A stretch of 64,000 nucleotides of DNA from Roseburia hominis (lineage in GTDB: Bacteria; Bacillota; Clostridia; Lachnospirales; Lachnospiraceae): contig CP159990.1 of the NCBI GenBank assembly GCA_040702975.1, positions 1,860,001 to 1,924,000 on the forward strand, given 5' to 3'. The notes below the pieces were generated by a model. That model ran no database searches. It was not told the origin of the DNA and worked only from the letters and a program-made list of their open reading frames with translations. Positions 54,583-63,713 of this stretch are shown here, in pieces; the stretch's first letter is position 1; each line of letters begins with the position of its first letter. The position numbers were made by a program, and so were the translations under genes.

Positions 54583-55464
54583 ATGGGCAGCGTAAGGACC
54601 TATCAGGAAGGATTAAAGGCGGGAGTTTCAATGCTTAAGGAGGCCGAAATCGCGGATGCCAGCAGCGACGCGTGGATCCTTTTGGAGCATGTGACAGGAA
54701 TGAGCCGCGCAAGATTCTTTGCCGATGGCAGCCTGCCTATGAAAGCCGGGGAGGAAGCGGCCTATATGGAACTGATTGACAGGCGTCTGCGGCATGTTCC
54801 GGTCCAGCATCTGACGGGAGTGCAGGAATTCATGGGCTATCCGTTCAAGGTCAGCCGTGATGTGCTGATTCCCAGACAGGATACCGAGGTTCTGGTAGAG
54901 GAAGCGGAGCGTATTTTGAACGGCAGCGCCTGGCGAGAAGACGAAGAGCCGATTCGGGTGCTGGACATGTGCACCGGCTCCGGCTGTATCGCGATCAGTA
55001 TGAAGAAACGTAATCCGGCGCTTGAAGTGTTGGGAGTGGATCTGTCGGAGAGCGCGCTTCGGATCGCGCGGGAGAACGCCGGAAGCCTCGGCGCTAAGGC
55101 GGAGTTCATGCAAAGTGATATGTTCTCGCGTTTTGCAGGCAGGAAGGAACGGTATCAGATGATCGTGTCCAACCCACCCTACATTCCGACGAAGGTGATC
55201 GAATCCCTGGAGGAGGAAGTCAGGTGCCATGATCCGTTTGCGGCACTTGACGGAAAGGAAGACGGGCTGCATTTTTACCGGATTCTTGCGAAAGAGAGCC
55301 CGCGTTTTTTGAGAAGCGGCGGCTGGCTCTGCATGGAGATCGGATATGATCAGAGTGAGGCAGTGGAGGAACTTCTGAAAAAAGAGGGATTTAGTGGGAT
55401 ATACACGAAAAAAGATCTGGCAGGACTTGACCGGGTCGTGTGTGGTGTGTACTATGGAAATTAA
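54583..55464 (+). CDS. prmC: Peptide chain release factor N5-glutamine methyltransferase
   Basis: 293 residues. Methylates the GGQ glutamine of release factors. N-terminal helical domain (TYQEGLKAGVSMLKEAEIAD) and a class I methyltransferase with VLDMCTGSGCIAI and the NPPY motif (Asn197). The ATG at 54583 is 1 bp after the DUF1385 stop; an ATG at 54550 with a weak upstream GGAG is the alternative. Its substrate gene prfA follows 21 bp later. Confidence 0.95.
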   Translation: MGSVRTYQEGLKAGVSMLKEAEIADASSDAWILLEHVTGMSRARFFADGSLPMKAGEEAAYMELIDRRLRHVPVQHLTGVQEFMGYPFKVSRDVLIPRQDTEVLVEEAERILNGSAWREDEEPIRVLDMCTGSGCIAISMKKRNPALEVLGVDLSESALRIARENAGSLGAKAEFMQSDMFSRFAGRKERYQMIVSNPPYIPTKVIESLEEEVRCHDPFAALDGKEDGLHFYRILAKESPRFLRSGGWLCMEIGYDQSEAVEELLKKEGFSGIYTKKDLAGLDRVVCGVYYGN

Positions 55465-55485
55465 GAAACAGGAGGGAATTTTAAG

Positions 55486-56559
55486 ATGTTTGATAAATTA
55501 GAAGACCTGCTCATTCGTTTTGAGGAAATCATGGGCGAGCTTCAGGAGCCGGACGTGGTAAATGACCAGAGCCGGTTCCGCAGATTAATGAAAGAGCAGA
55601 ACGATCTGACGCCGATTATTGAGGCGTATAAGGAGTATAAGAACTGCAAACAGAATATTGAGGACAGTTTATTTTTACTGGAAGAGGAATCGGATGAGGA
55701 GATGAAGGAACTGGCAAAGGAAGAGCTCAGCGAGTCAAGAAGGCGCGTGGAAGAGCTGGAGACGGAGCTTAAGATCCTGCTTCTTCCGAAGGACCCCAAT
55801 GATGACAAGAACGTAATCGTGGAGATCCGCGCGGGTGCAGGCGGAGATGAGGCGGCGCTTTTTGCGGCGGAGATCTACAGAATGTATGTGCACTATGCGG
55901 ACAGCAGGCGCTGGAGATGCGAGATGATCTCCTTAAGTGAGAACGGAATCGGTGGATTCAAGGAAGTCGTGTTCATGATCACCGGTCAGGGGGCGTACTC
56001 ACGCATGAAGTACGAAAGCGGCGTGCATCGTGTACAGAGAGTGCCGGAGACTGAGAGCGGCGGACGTATCCATACATCGACCGTGACCGTGGCAGTCATG
56101 CCGGAAGCAGAGGAAGTGGACGTGGTAATCGATGAGAAGGATATCCGTATCGACGTCATGCGCGCGTCCGGAAACGGCGGACAGTGTGTCAATACGACGG
56201 ACTCCGCGGTGCGCCTTACCCACTATCCGACCGGAATCGTGATCTACAGCCAGACTGAGAAGTCCCAGCTTCAGAACAAGGAGAAGGCGTTCAGGCTGCT
56301 CCGTTCCAAATTATATGAGCTGGAACTGGAGAAGCAGCAGTCCGCAGAGGCGGAAGCGAGAAGAAGTCAGATCGGGACCGGGGACCGTTCGGAGAAGATC
56401 AGAACGTACAATTTCCCGCAGGGTCGTGTGACAGATCATCGAATCAAGCTGACACTGCATAAACTGGACGGAACCTTGAATGGTGATCTGGATGAGATCA
56501 TCGACAGTCTGATTGCGGCTGACCAGACAGCGAAGCTCGCAAAGATGAATCAGGAATAG
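55486..56559 (+). CDS. prfA: Peptide chain release factor 1
   Basis: 357 residues. Terminates translation at UAA and UAG. The GGQ motif is at 231-233 ([16 protein letters not shown]) and the anticodon-like PxT-type region precedes it ([18 protein letters not shown]). Full length. AGGAGGGAA precedes the ATG. Confidence 0.98.
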   Translation: MFDKLEDLLIRFEEIMGELQEPDVVNDQSRFRRLMKEQNDLTPIIEAYKEYKNCKQNIEDSLFLLEEESDEEMKELAKEELSESRRRVEELETELKILLLPKDPNDDKNVIVEIRAGAGGDEAALFAAEIYRMYVHYADSRRWRCEMISLSENGIGGFKEVVFMITGQGAYSRMKYESGVHRVQRVPETESGGRIHTSTVTVAVMPEAEEVDVVIDEKDIRIDVMRASGNGGQCVNTTDSAVRLTHYPTGIVIYSQTEKSQLQNKEKAFRLLRSKLYELELEKQQSAEAEARRSQIGTGDRSEKIRTYNFPQGRVTDHRIKLTLHKLDGTLNGDLDEIIDSLIAADQTAKLAKMNQE

Positions 56560-56577
56560 AAAAGAATGTAAAATGCC

Positions 56578-56612
56578 AAAATGACAGCTCTAAGGAGCTG
56601 TCATTTTGATTT
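56578..56612. terminator. prfA terminator
   Basis: A perfect 13-bp stem, AAAATGACAGCTC (56578-56590) and GAGCTGTCATTTT (56595-56607), with TAAG loop. It lies between convergent prfA and the YesL gene and can act on both strands. Confidence 0.88.
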
Positions 56613-56647
56613 ATAAAATAGAATGAAAAAGAAATTAAGAAAATGTC

Positions 56648-57301
56648 TTAGTCAAAGGATTCTCCTGACTTTTCCAGGTCATTTGCAAGTTCATCAGGCA
56701 AATATTTCCGAAAGATATAAATAAATACATTGGAACTGAGGTATGCCGCAATTCCCGTTCCGCAAAACAGCATCAGTGCAAAAAACGGCGGGAAGGATAC
56801 GGTGATCAGTATCAGGGATCCGTATATGATCACAAGCAGCAAAGAACAGGGAAAATGTCTAAATGACAAAATCAAAGCGTTCTTTACATTATCTAAGATC
56901 CGGTTCTCAAACTTTGCCTGTACAGGAAAAATATACATACAGATCAAAAAGAACGGAATCAGTATCACAGAATTGCCGATCAGAATCAGCTTGCCGATGG
57001 CATTTCCCAGGAATATGCCGAATCTTAAATTCGTTATCAGCAGAAAGACGCCCGCGGCTACAGCCAGCCAGATGATCGTGGCCTGTTTAAAATTCTCTTT
57101 AAAGGCGTGATGGAAATTCCGATGAACATAACCTTCCTTGGTCCGTATCATCTTCATACACGCATAGTAGAGCGCGGTAGTGGAGGCCCCGATCGTAAAT
57201 AACGGCAGACTGTAAATGATCCATAATACATGCAGCACCACCAGTTGATATACCAGATTAAAAAACCTCCAGAGAGGGCCGTCCAGGGAAAACAAATACA
57301 T
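56648..57301 (-). CDS. YesL-like DUF624 membrane protein
   Basis: 217 residues from MYLFSLDGPLWRF, preceded by AGGTGAG; an upstream in-frame ATG at 57346 adds 15 residues. Five to six membrane helices. The opening (LDGPLWRFFNLVYQLVVLHVLWI) is the DUF624 signature. Such proteins are encoded beside glycoside hydrolase and carbohydrate ABC genes in Firmicutes, function unknown. Divergent from the GH43 gene. Confidence 0.9.
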   Translation of the reverse strand: MYLFSLDGPLWRFFNLVYQLVVLHVLWIIYSLPLFTIGASTTALYYACMKMIRTKEGYVHRNFHHAFKENFKQATIIWLAVAAGVFLLITNLRFGIFLGNAIGKLILIGNSVILIPFFLICMYIFPVQAKFENRILDNVKNALILSFRHFPCSLLLVIIYGSLILITVSFPPFFALMLFCGTGIAAYLSSNVFIYIFRKYLPDELANDLEKSGESFD

Positions 57302-57418
57302 ATGCTCACCTCGTTTAGCTTTCGTGATATCTTTGTGATCTGTCATTTATTATATCCTAAATCACTATGGGAAATCTACAGTAATCTTCAACAAAAATTT
57401 TAGAAAAATCTGTAATAT

Positions 57419-57470
57419 TTTACTAAAATGTAAAATAAGTATTGAAACTATACTGCAAATACGGTACACT
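57419..57470 (+). promoter_or_regulatory. Promoter and dyad of the arabinan locus
   Basis: TTGAAA (57442-57447), 17 bp, TACACT (57465-57470). Just upstream, TTTAC-TAAAAT-GTAAA (57419-57434) is a perfect dyad that could be an operator for the ArsR-type or another sugar regulator. Confidence 0.55.
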
Positions 57471-57530
57471 GAGGGTACGCTGACGAAAGTATATAGTCAT
57501 GAGTTTGTATTTTAAAATGGAGGAACCGGG

Positions 57531-58535
57531 ATGAATAAGAATAATTATGAACACACGGCATATAATCAACCATTTATAGAACAGAGGGCTGATCCTTATG
57601 TATATAAGCATACGGATGGAACCTATTATTTTACAGCGTCTGTGCCGGAGTATGACAGGGTGGTGCTGCGAAGCGCCCGAACTATCGCAGGACTTCGTGA
57701 TGCCAGGGAAAAGACGCTTTGGGTCAGGCATGAGAGTGGGGAGCAGAGTCTTCACATCTGGGCGCCGGAGCTTCATTATGTGGAGGACGGCTGGTATATT
57801 TACTATGCGGCAGGAGATAAGGATGATGAGTGGGAGATTCGGCCCTATGTGCTGAAATGTACAGGGGCTGATCCGATGGAAGATCCGTGGATCGAGATGG
57901 GAATGATCCAGGCAGCGGACGACGATCCATTTTCCTTCCATTCCTTTTCACTGGATGCGACGGTCTTTCGGCATAAAGAAAAGAACTACTATATCTGGGC
58001 AGAGAAGACCGGGGTGGGCAAACAGATCTCTAATCTGTACATTGCGGAGATGGCATCGCCTGTGAAGCTTCGCACGGCTCAGGTACTTATCACCACTCCG
58101 GATTATGACTGGGAGCGCATCGGTTTCTGGGTCAATGAAGGCCCGGACATCCTGGAGCATGGAGATAAGCTGTTCCTGACCTTCTCAGCCAGCGAGACAG
58201 GGGTAGACTATTGTATGGGAATGTTGTATGCTGATAAAAATGCAGATATTCTGGACCCGCGTTCCTGGACGAAGCTGCGCCATCCGGTCCTTAAGACGGA
58301 TGCAGGTAAAGGTATTTATGGGCCGGGGCATAACTGTTTTGTAAAGGCGGAGGACGGGGTGACCGATCTTTGTATTTATCATGCCCGCCCTTACGATGAA
58401 GTGATCGGTAATCCGCTTTACGATCCGAACCGTCATGCGCTCATTATGCGGATGCAGTATGATGAGAAAGGCTTCCCAATTTTTGCATATGAGAAAAATC
58501 CGATGAAATGGATCGTCGGGACGGAAAATGCATAG
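57531..58535 (+). CDS. Family 43 glycoside hydrolase, exo-arabinofuranosidase type
   Basis: 334 residues, a single five-bladed beta-propeller. Candidate catalytic residues are Asp21 (RADPYVYKHTDG, base), Asp142 (SLDATVF, pKa modulator) and Glu203 (VNEGPDI, acid). RADPYVYKHTDGTYYFTASVP and YDRVVLRSA resemble exo-1,5-alpha-L-arabinofuranosidases of subfamily 26. There is no signal peptide, so it acts on imported arabino-oligosaccharides. GGAGG before ATG. Confidence 0.85.
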   Translation: MNKNNYEHTAYNQPFIEQRADPYVYKHTDGTYYFTASVPEYDRVVLRSARTIAGLRDAREKTLWVRHESGEQSLHIWAPELHYVEDGWYIYYAAGDKDDEWEIRPYVLKCTGADPMEDPWIEMGMIQAADDDPFSFHSFSLDATVFRHKEKNYYIWAEKTGVGKQISNLYIAEMASPVKLRTAQVLITTPDYDWERIGFWVNEGPDILEHGDKLFLTFSASETGVDYCMGMLYADKNADILDPRSWTKLRHPVLKTDAGKGIYGPGHNCFVKAEDGVTDLCIYHARPYDEVIGNPLYDPNRHALIMRMQYDEKGFPIFAYEKNPMKWIVGTENA

Positions 58536-58592
58536 AGCTTTATGGGGAAAATGACGGGAAATGGATTTTGTGTTTTTTTATTTAATAGGTTA

Positions 58593-58638
58593 CCGAGATA
58601 AACGTCCATTGGATTTTTATTTAGGAATACCAAGGCAA
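58593..58638 (-). repeat. Decayed hairpin repeat
   Basis: Reverse copy starting CCGAGATAAACGTCC; the stem partner is degraded (GGATTTTTAT) and the tail reads GGAATACCAAGGCAA. Confidence 0.6.
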
Positions 58639-58641
58639 TTA

Positions 58642-58679
58642 AAAAGATGTATTTTAGATAAAACTAAAATACATCTTTT
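58642..58679. terminator. Perfect 16-bp hairpin after GH43
   Basis: AAAAGATGTATTTTAG (58642-58657) and its exact complement at 58664-58679, loop ATAAAA. A bidirectional terminator or stabilising hairpin in the 327-bp gap before the solute-binding protein, which otherwise holds a decayed repeat and a promoter. Confidence 0.75.
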
Positions 58680-58767
58680 CAAATATACGAAATGCACAAA
58701 AAAAAGTAAATAAATTAGATAAGATAGACAATATAAACATCAAATGTTACAAAAATCTAAAATAATA

Positions 58768-58796
58768 TTGCTAAAACTAAATCAATGTGTTAGAAT
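58768..58796 (+). promoter_or_regulatory. Promoter of the sugar ABC operon
   Basis: TTGCTA (58768-58773), 17 bp, TAGAAT (58791-58796), 66 bp before the lipoprotein start. Confidence 0.6.
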
Positions 58797-58862
58797 GAAG
58801 ATGGTTAAAGAAATACAGCAGATATAGCTGTAAAAAAGGAATATGAAAAGGAGGATTGTAAC

Positions 58863-60254
58863 ATGAAGTTGAGAAAGGTAAGCGCTATTATTCTGGCGAC
58901 GGTACTTGCTGTGGGAACTATCTTGACAGGATGCGGCGGAAAAGACAGTAGCACAACGTCTGACGGCAAAAAGAATCTTTCAGTATTTATTTTTGCAAAC
59001 GACCATGAGTCACCGATCTACAAAGGCATGATCGAACAGTGGCAGAAGGATCACGAGGACACGATTGGCAATGTCGATGTTCAGATTACCACTCAGGATG
59101 AGTATTCCAAGACTCTGACCGGTATGATGACTGCCCAGAAGCTGCCGGATATCTTCTATGTAGGACCGGAATCGGTACAGCAGTTCGTAGAGAACGGCTA
59201 CATCGAGAATCTGCAGCCGCTGCTTGACAAGCAGGGAATCTCCACAGACGACCTGGTTGCAAAAGAGGCACTGAACAGTTACCGTTACGATGGTGAGAAA
59301 GTAGGAGAAGGCGACCTGTATGCACTTCCGAAGGATGCATCTGTATTCGCATATGCTTACAACAAGGACCTCTTCGACAAAGAAGGAATCCCGTATCCGG
59401 ATCCGGAAAACCCGTATACATATGATGAATTCGTAGAAGTCTGCAAGAAGTTCACCAAAGACACCGACGGCGACGGCGAGGTCGATCAGTGGGGCTGCGG
59501 TCTGGCAAATGCGTTCATGGTTCAGCAGTACATCTGGTCTAACGGTGCAACATTCCTGTCTGATGACTACAAGACTGTAGAGATCGACAAACCGGAGTTT
59601 AAAGAAGCGCTCCAGAAGTACATCGACCTGACAGTAACACATAAAGTTACCCCGACTGTTGAGCAGGATGCTTCTCTTGGTGTATATCAGAGATGGCTTG
59701 CAGGACAGGAAGCGTTCTATGCATGTGGTACCTGGGATGTCGCAGCATTTATGGACAAAGAGACATTCCCGTTCAACTGGGATCTGTGCGCATATCCGAC
59801 ACTGTCTACCGGAAAGAGTATGACATGGCTTGGAACCGTAGGCTTCTGTGTATCTGCAAACAGCAAGAACAAAGAAGAGGCAGCGGAGCTTGTTTCTTAT
59901 CTTTGCGCAAATGAAGATGGACAGAAGGAGCTTTCAGGCGTGGTAGGCGGACAGTCTATTCAGCTGCCGAACCTGGCAAGTCTTGCAGAGGGTGAGTTCC
60001 GTACTGCGATTGAAAGCGGTGACCTTCCGTTCCCGTCAAATGTGGACGTATTCTTCAACTACCTGAGCGGAAATGACAAGTACGAAGGAAGATTCCAGGA
60101 AACGACCTATACTCCGAATGCAGAATGGTTTGATGAGTTTACAGCAAATTTGGATAACGTAAAGAACGGTTCTATGACGGTTGACGAATTTGTAAAAGAA
60201 TATCAGCCGAAGATGCAGGAAGCGCTTGATAATGCGTGGGATAGTGTAGAGTAA
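58863..60254 (+). CDS. Extracellular solute-binding lipoprotein of a carbohydrate ABC importer
   Basis: 463 residues. Lipoprotein signal with lipobox LTGC (Cys24), then a family 1 extracellular binding protein (ITTQDEYSKTLTGMMTAQKLPDIFYVGPE; DTDGDGEVDQWGCGLA). By context it captures arabino-oligosaccharides. AGGAGG lies before the ATG. The hairpin behind it may keep its level above that of the permeases. Confidence 0.92.
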   Translation: MKLRKVSAIILATVLAVGTILTGCGGKDSSTTSDGKKNLSVFIFANDHESPIYKGMIEQWQKDHEDTIGNVDVQITTQDEYSKTLTGMMTAQKLPDIFYVGPESVQQFVENGYIENLQPLLDKQGISTDDLVAKEALNSYRYDGEKVGEGDLYALPKDASVFAYAYNKDLFDKEGIPYPDPENPYTYDEFVEVCKKFTKDTDGDGEVDQWGCGLANAFMVQQYIWSNGATFLSDDYKTVEIDKPEFKEALQKYIDLTVTHKVTPTVEQDASLGVYQRWLAGQEAFYACGTWDVAAFMDKETFPFNWDLCAYPTLSTGKSMTWLGTVGFCVSANSKNKEEAAELVSYLCANEDGQKELSGVVGGQSIQLPNLASLAEGEFRTAIESGDLPFPSNVDVFFNYLSGNDKYEGRFQETTYTPNAEWFDEFTANLDNVKNGSMTVDEFVKEYQPKMQEALDNAWDSVE

Positions 60255-60300
60255 CTAAGGAATGAGAGACACTCCTTCTATAAGTAAGAAGGCAGTGGAA

Positions 60301-60336
60301 AGAGATGGCTGGCTTAGGAAGTGGCCGGCCATCTCT
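60301..60336 (+). terminator. Intra-operon hairpin after the binding protein
   Basis: AGAGATGGC (60301-60309) pairs with GCCATCTCT (60328-60336), with inner GGC/GCC pairing and no T-run. Such hairpins commonly stabilise binding-protein mRNA or attenuate the permeases. Confidence 0.6.
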
Positions 60337-60353
60337 CATATGGAGGTAAGTGT

Positions 60354-61280
60354 ATGAGTGGAGGCAATACAAAACCTGTTAAAAAGAAAATGAATAAGGC
60401 AGAATTCAAAGAGCATTGCTGGGGACTTACGTTCGTAGCGCCGGCATTCATCGGATTCTGTATCTTTATGGCCTTCCCTATTGCGTTTGCATTTGTGGCC
60501 AGCTTGACAAAATGGAACGGTATGAACAACATGTTGGACAATTTCATAGGTCTTGCCAACTATACAAAGCTATTGACAGATGCGAAATTCTGGAAGGTTC
60601 TGGTAAATACCATTATTTACATGGTAGGTATTCCGATAGGAATGATTCTTGGACTTTTGATCGCAGTTGCGATGAACCGGAAGATCCGTGGTATCAAGGT
60701 GCTTCGTACCCTGTACTATGTACCGGTCGTATCCTCCCTGGTTGCAGTGGCAATCCTGTGGATGTGGGTATTTAACTATGATTATGGTCTGCTCAATAGT
60801 ATCGTGAAATTAATTTCCGGTGCGCATGGCCCGAACTGGCTGGGAGATGAGTTCTGGGTCAAGATATCCATGATCATATTCATGGTATGGAAGGGGCTTG
60901 GTTCTTCGATCATTTTGTATTTGTCTGGTCTTCAGGGAATCCCGCGTGATTACTATGAGGCAGCACAGATCGACGGTGCCAGTGGCTGGAACTTGTTCCG
61001 GTATATCACGGTCCCGCTTGTTTCTCCGGTTACGTTCTACCTTCTGATCACAGGTCTGATCGGTGGTTTCCAGGTATTCGTAGAAGTCCTGGTCATGGTT
61101 CCGACAGGTGGTCTGAATTACAGTGCAGCGACCGTAGTATTCTATCTGTACGACAAGGCGTTCGGAAGCAACCAGATGGGTTATGGTTCAGCAATGGCAT
61201 TTCTTCTGGCTATCCTTATATTTATTGTTACGGCAATTAACTTCAAGGGTCAGGATAAATGGGTCAAGACGATTGAGTAG
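60354..61280 (+). CDS. Carbohydrate ABC importer permease (MalF-like)
   Basis: 308 residues from the ATG preceded by GGAGGT. Six membrane helices and the EAA loop YYEAAQIDGASGWNLFRYITVPL near 210. It forms the channel with the next permease. Earlier GTG starts have no ribosome site. Confidence 0.93.
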   Translation: MSGGNTKPVKKKMNKAEFKEHCWGLTFVAPAFIGFCIFMAFPIAFAFVASLTKWNGMNNMLDNFIGLANYTKLLTDAKFWKVLVNTIIYMVGIPIGMILGLLIAVAMNRKIRGIKVLRTLYYVPVVSSLVAVAILWMWVFNYDYGLLNSIVKLISGAHGPNWLGDEFWVKISMIIFMVWKGLGSSIILYLSGLQGIPRDYYEAAQIDGASGWNLFRYITVPLVSPVTFYLLITGLIGGFQVFVEVLVMVPTGGLNYSAATVVFYLYDKAFGSNQMGYGSAMAFLLAILIFIVTAINFKGQDKWVKTIE

Positions 61281-61292
61281 GAGGTGGAAGAC

Positions 61293-62165
61293 GTGGCAAA
61301 TAAAAAAGATTTACAAAGTTCAGAGATTAAATCGAAGAAGAGCAAGATGATTGACAGGATCATTTTCATCGCATTGCTGCTCGGAGCGATCGTCATGGTA
61401 TTCCCTCTGGTTTACATGGTCCTGAGTTCCTTTATGACGAAGAATCAGATTCTTTCTGCAAACTTCAGCATCATACCGGACCCGTGGAAATTTGGAAAAT
61501 ACAGTGAGGTTCTTACGAAACCGGAATTCCTGCGTGGTCTTCGTAACACGTTGATCGTTGCACTGCCGGTGCTGATCGTGGGTGGATTTACCTCTTCCCT
61601 GTCAGCATTCTCCTTCAGTAAACTGAAATTCCGGGGAAAGAACGCGATCTTCCTTGGCCTTCTGGCTACTATGATGATCCCGTTCGCAGTCGTTATGATT
61701 CCACAGTACGTCATGTTTACGAGAATGGGCTGGACCAATACGCTGCTGCCACTGATCATTCCGGGACTTTTTGGTAATGTCAGCATCATCTTCTTCCTGC
61801 GCCAGAACCTGACCAGTGTGCCGGATTCGATCGTAGAAGCGGCGAAGATTGACGGCTGCAGCTATTTTAAGATGTATTATGCGATTTTCTTCCCGCTGAT
61901 GAAGGGGGCACTTATGACACAGCTGATCCTGTGGTTCATGGGAATCTGGAATGACTATCTTGCACCGACGATCTTCATTCAGAATGAAGAGTGGTTCACC
62001 TTGCAGGTAGTGATTCGTTCCTTCAACTCCTACTATGCGGTAAACAGCGATTATCCGCTGATCATGGCGGCATCTGTACTGGCGATTTTGCCGACGCTAT
62101 TGTTGTTCTTCTTCTTCCAGCGTTACATCATCGAATCTATGGCAGTATCAGGTGTAAAAGGTTAG
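61293..62165 (+). CDS. Carbohydrate ABC importer permease (MalG-like)
   Basis: 290 residues from GTG at 61293, with AGGAGGT 7 nt upstream; a GTG at 61284 lies inside that site. Six membrane helices and EAA loop VEAAKIDGCSYFKMYYAIFFPL. No ATPase gene follows, so energy must come from a shared MsmX-type ATPase. Confidence 0.92.
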   Translation: MANKKDLQSSEIKSKKSKMIDRIIFIALLLGAIVMVFPLVYMVLSSFMTKNQILSANFSIIPDPWKFGKYSEVLTKPEFLRGLRNTLIVALPVLIVGGFTSSLSAFSFSKLKFRGKNAIFLGLLATMMIPFAVVMIPQYVMFTRMGWTNTLLPLIIPGLFGNVSIIFFLRQNLTSVPDSIVEAAKIDGCSYFKMYYAIFFPLMKGALMTQLILWFMGIWNDYLAPTIFIQNEEWFTLQVVIRSFNSYYAVNSDYPLIMAASVLAILPTLLLFFFFQRYIIESMAVSGVKG

Positions 62166-62211
62166 AAAAACAAGAACGGTCCTACGGGCTGACGCTTGAG
62201 AAAAATGGCAG

Positions 62212-62250
62212 AAAAAAGGGTTGTTTTGTCATCAAAACAGCCCTTTTTTA
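62212..62250 (+). terminator. Terminator after the permeases
   Basis: GGGTTGTTTTG and CAAAACAGCCC arms with TCAT loop, flanked by A-run and followed by TTTTTT. Strong Rho-independent terminator, so the downstream GH43 may have its own promoter. Confidence 0.88.
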
Positions 62251-62317
62251 AACAAACAGACCGTTTGTCGGCTTTTACTTTGGTGAATAGGTTCGGTAAT
62301 AGAAAGGAAATAAGACG

Positions 62318-63646
62318 TTGGATGGTATACTGCGATTAAATGATTATGATGTGGGCACGAATGCAGCGCTTGGTTCTCATGACCCCTCTATGATGTGGGA
62401 TCCGGTCAGTAAAAAATATTATTCTTATTCTACGGATGTTTTTATGCCTTCCTGTGGACTAAAGGACGGAATCGGCATTCCCGTACGAAGCTCAGAGGAT
62501 CTGGTACATTTTAAATATGAGGGAACTGTTCTGTCAAAGCAGGCGATCCTGGAAGGACGGGATAACGGTGCCTACCCTAAAACGGCTGGCTTCTGGGCTC
62601 CTTACGTGGAATATGTAAGGGGAGAGTACCGCATGTTCTATTCTGCCACTCGGAGATTCGGAAGCTCGGAATCCCGAATCTGGCTGGCTACATCTAAGCA
62701 CCCGCTGGGGCCTTTTGAAAACAGAGGTGTTGTGATGGATACCTGGGGAACGGACGACACCTTCCCGAATGCCATCGATGCGCATGTGATCTGGGAAAAA
62801 GAGAAATGTTTTCTGGTATATGGTTCGTTTTTTGGCGGAATTTATATCAAAGAGCTGGATGCGTCCACGGGACTTCCCAAAGATGGAAATCCAAAGAATC
62901 TGGGAAAATGTATTTCAAGAAAACATCCCCATCCGCCGATTGACGGGCCGGAAGGGGCTTCGGTGATCTATGTTCCGCAGTGTGGATACTACTATTTGTT
63001 TCAGTCTTACGGCTGGCTGGGAGATACCTACGATATCCGGGTGGGGCGCAGTAAACAGGTTCTGGGGCCTTATGTGGACAAAGAAGGACGTTCGTTAGTG
63101 GAGGAATCCATGGGAGTGAAGCTGGCAGGCAGTTACCGGTTCCAGGCCAAGATGCCCAATGCGGCGAAGGGGCGGGAAGGCTGGAGATGGGATGGTCTGC
63201 GGGGACCGGGGCATGGAGTTCCCTTTTATGATCCGGTCAGCGAAGGGTATTTCTTCGTGCATCATATTCGCGATGGCGCGCGTATCCATCGGACCTATGA
63301 CAGAAGGGAGAACAGAAACAGTTATAAGATGCATTATATGATGGTGCGTCCCATGTTCTTTCTGAACGGCTGGCCGGTGCTAAGCCCCGAGCCTTATGTA
63401 AGGGAACTTGCCGAGACGGTGCCAAAGGAGCAAAACGGATACTGGGAATTTATCCGGTTTGAGGATAAGGATAACAGAATAAAAGAAGCAGTACGTATGG
63501 AAAATGAGGAAGCAGAACACCTAATACGTTCCGGAAGGGTGCATAAATGCTGGGATTTCGAGAATAGTCAGACGACGTATGCGGTGACCGGATTTGACGA
63601 TTCGGCACTTGCATATTGGGGAAAATTCGTGTATAGTTTATTTTAG
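62318..63646 (+). CDS. Family 43 glycoside hydrolase, endo-arabinanase type
   Basis: 442 residues from a TTG with AAAGGA upstream; no good ATG occurs before the catalytic region. Propeller residues: Asp22 (HDPSM), Asp154 (NAIDAH) and Glu212 (GPEGAS), with VGRSKQVLGPYVDKEG and RGPGHG, as in endo-1,5-alpha-L-arabinanases. No signal peptide is visible, so it would cut internal linkages in imported oligomers, or the start is mis-set. About 90 C-terminal residues extend beyond the catalytic domain. Confidence 0.82.
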   Translation: MDGILRLNDYDVGTNAALGSHDPSMMWDPVSKKYYSYSTDVFMPSCGLKDGIGIPVRSSEDLVHFKYEGTVLSKQAILEGRDNGAYPKTAGFWAPYVEYVRGEYRMFYSATRRFGSSESRIWLATSKHPLGPFENRGVVMDTWGTDDTFPNAIDAHVIWEKEKCFLVYGSFFGGIYIKELDASTGLPKDGNPKNLGKCISRKHPHPPIDGPEGASVIYVPQCGYYYLFQSYGWLGDTYDIRVGRSKQVLGPYVDKEGRSLVEESMGVKLAGSYRFQAKMPNAAKGREGWRWDGLRGPGHGVPFYDPVSEGYFFVHHIRDGARIHRTYDRRENRNSYKMHYMMVRPMFFLNGWPVLSPEPYVRELAETVPKEQNGYWEFIRFEDKDNRIKEAVRMENEEAEHLIRSGRVHKCWDFENSQTTYAVTGFDDSALAYWGKFVYSLF

Positions 63647-63713
63647 ATATTTATAAACTACTATACATTTTTCACTTGTTTTGCGTTGAGGTGAAAAGAA
63701 AGAGAGGACGCCA

